A program made the position numbers and the translations under genes. Below, one piece after another: positions 5,151 through 5,921 of a stretch of DNA of 5,921 bases. The stretch spans positions 1-5,921 of the forward strand of contig CAAGDY010000248.1 in NCBI GenBank assembly GCA_900768695.1, given 5' to 3'. This stretch comes from an uncultured Anaerovibrio sp. Its GTDB lineage: Bacteria; Bacillota; Negativicutes; Selenomonadales; Selenomonadaceae. A model generated the notes under the pieces. It saw only the letters and a list, made by a program, of their open reading frames with translations, was not told where the DNA came from and ran no database searches. Positions within the stretch are counted from its first letter, which is position 1. The number at the start of each line of letters is the position of its first letter.

Positions 5151-5921
5151 TCAGACAACGCCCTGACGCAGCAGGTCAGTCAGGTGGACGATGCCCACCG
5201 GCTTGTTGTCATTATCAATAACAGGCAGCACCGTAATAGGCCGCGGCTTGTGCTTCTCCATGATGGAAAGGGCCTCCGCCGCCAGCTTCTCCTTGGTGAT
5301 GGTCTGGGGATTCTTCGTCATCATATTCTCCACAGCCTCGTTCAGGAACTCACTGCCCCCGGCAAGGCCGCGGCGAATGTCGCCATCCGTCACCATTCCG
5401 ATAAACTCACCGGCATCATTAACCACAGATGTAGCTCCCAGCCCCTTGTCCGTCATCATGAACAGGGCCTCCTGAGCCGTATGGCCGCTGTGAATGATAG
5501 GGTTGTCCTGGCCACTGTGCATCACATTCTCCACGGTCAGCAAAAGCTTCCTGCCCAGGGAGCCTCCCGGATGGAACAGAGCAAAATCCTGCTTGGTGAA
5601 ATTTCTGGCTTCCAGCAGGGCAACCGTTATGGCATCCCCCATGGCCAGCGTAGCAGTGGTGCTGGCGGTAGGTGCCAGTCCCAGAGGACAGGCCTCCCGC
5701 TCCACGCCGATGTCCACAAAGAAATCGGCATTCCGGCCCAGGGCTGACTCCCTGCGGCCGCTCATGGCGATAATCTTCGCGCCGATGCGCTTGATAATCG
5801 GCAATATATTGACAACCTCCGTGCTTTCACCGCTATTGGAAATGGCAATCACCACATCATCGGCAGTCACCATGCCCAAATCCCCGTGAAAGGCCTCTGC
5901 CGGATGCATGAAAAACGCCGG
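5151..5921 (-). CDS. kdsD: D-arabinose-5-phosphate isomerase KdsD (KpsF/GutQ family), N-terminus outside window
   Basis: KdsD converts ribulose-5-phosphate to arabinose-5-phosphate, the first step of Kdo synthesis, in the cytoplasm. The frame stays open to the window edge: codons before the Met at 5909 read PAFF, matching PSFF before VHPGEAAHGD in E. coli KdsD, so that Met is internal. The visible part has 256 residues plus a TGA stop. By comparison with the 328-residue E. coli enzyme, about 76 N-terminal residues are missing, including the GMGKSG motif. The SIS domain shows SNSGESTE, EACPLGLAPTASTTA and FALFHPGGSLG. These hold the equivalents of E. coli Glu111, Glu152 and His193. Two CBS domains fill the C-terminus, roughly fragment residues 130-190 and 195-256. 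GutQ and KpsF paralogs share this layout, but the kdsC neighbour supports KdsD. Confidence 0.95.
   Translation of the reverse strand, partial: PAFFMHPAEAFHGDLGMVTADDVVIAISNSGESTEVVNILPIIKRIGAKIIAMSGRRESALGRNADFFVDIGVEREACPLGLAPTASTTATLAMGDAITVALLEARNFTKQDFALFHPGGSLGRKLLLTVENVMHSGQDNPIIHSGHTAQEALFMMTDKGLGATSVVNDAGEFIGMVTDGDIRRGLAGGSEFLNEAVENMMTKNPQTITKEKLAAEALSIMEKHKPRPITVLPVIDNDNKPVGIVHLTDLLRQGVV

Noticed and set aside
5004..5747. Plus-strand open frame (247 codons) across kdsC and kdsD
   Set aside because: It spans the junction of two well-supported minus-strand genes, and its product is low-complexity and His/Arg-rich.
5151..5909. KdsD starting at the Met at 5909
   Set aside because: The frame continues to the window edge with PAFF, which aligns with internal KdsD sequence. 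The true start lies outside the window.
1..5921. Defence system, mobile element, CRISPR array or RNA gene
   Set aside because: I read both strands and saw no transposase, integrase, terminal repeats, spaced short repeats or tRNA-like fold. Every gene fits LPS synthesis or export, apart from the uncharacterised DUF3084 gene.

Overview
The window looks like part of a lipopolysaccharide (LPS) synthesis and export operon from a diderm Firmicute, most likely a member of the Negativicutes (Selenomonas/Veillonella-like). I infer this from three things: a complete set of Kdo and Lpt genes (which need an outer membrane), strong AGGAGG-type ribosome binding sites, and a DUF3084 membrane coiled-coil gene directly after the Lpt permease gene. 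The taxonomic call is inference. No rRNA or marker gene is present.

All eight genes lie on the minus strand, so transcription runs from position 5921 to position 1. In transcription order they are: kdsD (5' end outside the window), kdsC, an LpxL/HtrB-type acyltransferase, lptC, lptA, lptB, one LptF/LptG-family permease, and a DUF3084 protein (3' end outside the window). Neighbours overlap (14 nt and 4 nt) or are separated by 11 to 55 nt. The exception is a gap of about 100 nt between kdsC and the acyltransferase, which is AT-rich and holds an inverted repeat and a weak promoter candidate. No gene-free stretch exceeds 300 bases, and I see no tRNA, rRNA, CRISPR array, insertion sequence or convincing terminator.

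The genes form one pathway. KdsD makes arabinose-5-phosphate for Kdo synthesis, and KdsC removes the phosphate from Kdo-8-phosphate. The acyltransferase probably adds a secondary acyl chain to lipid A. LptB and the LptF/G permease, with LptC and LptA, extract LPS from the inner membrane and carry it across the periplasm. The order kdsD-kdsC-lptC-lptA-lptB matches the E. coli yrb locus, but here an acyltransferase sits between kdsC and lptC, and an LptF/G permease follows lptB.

This is mainly known biology. I do not see a wholly undescribed system. The points most worth a second look are the DUF3084 protein at the end of the export operon, a G8 homopolymer inside the acyltransferase gene (a possible phase-variation site), the single permease gene, and the long, evenly repeated LptA.
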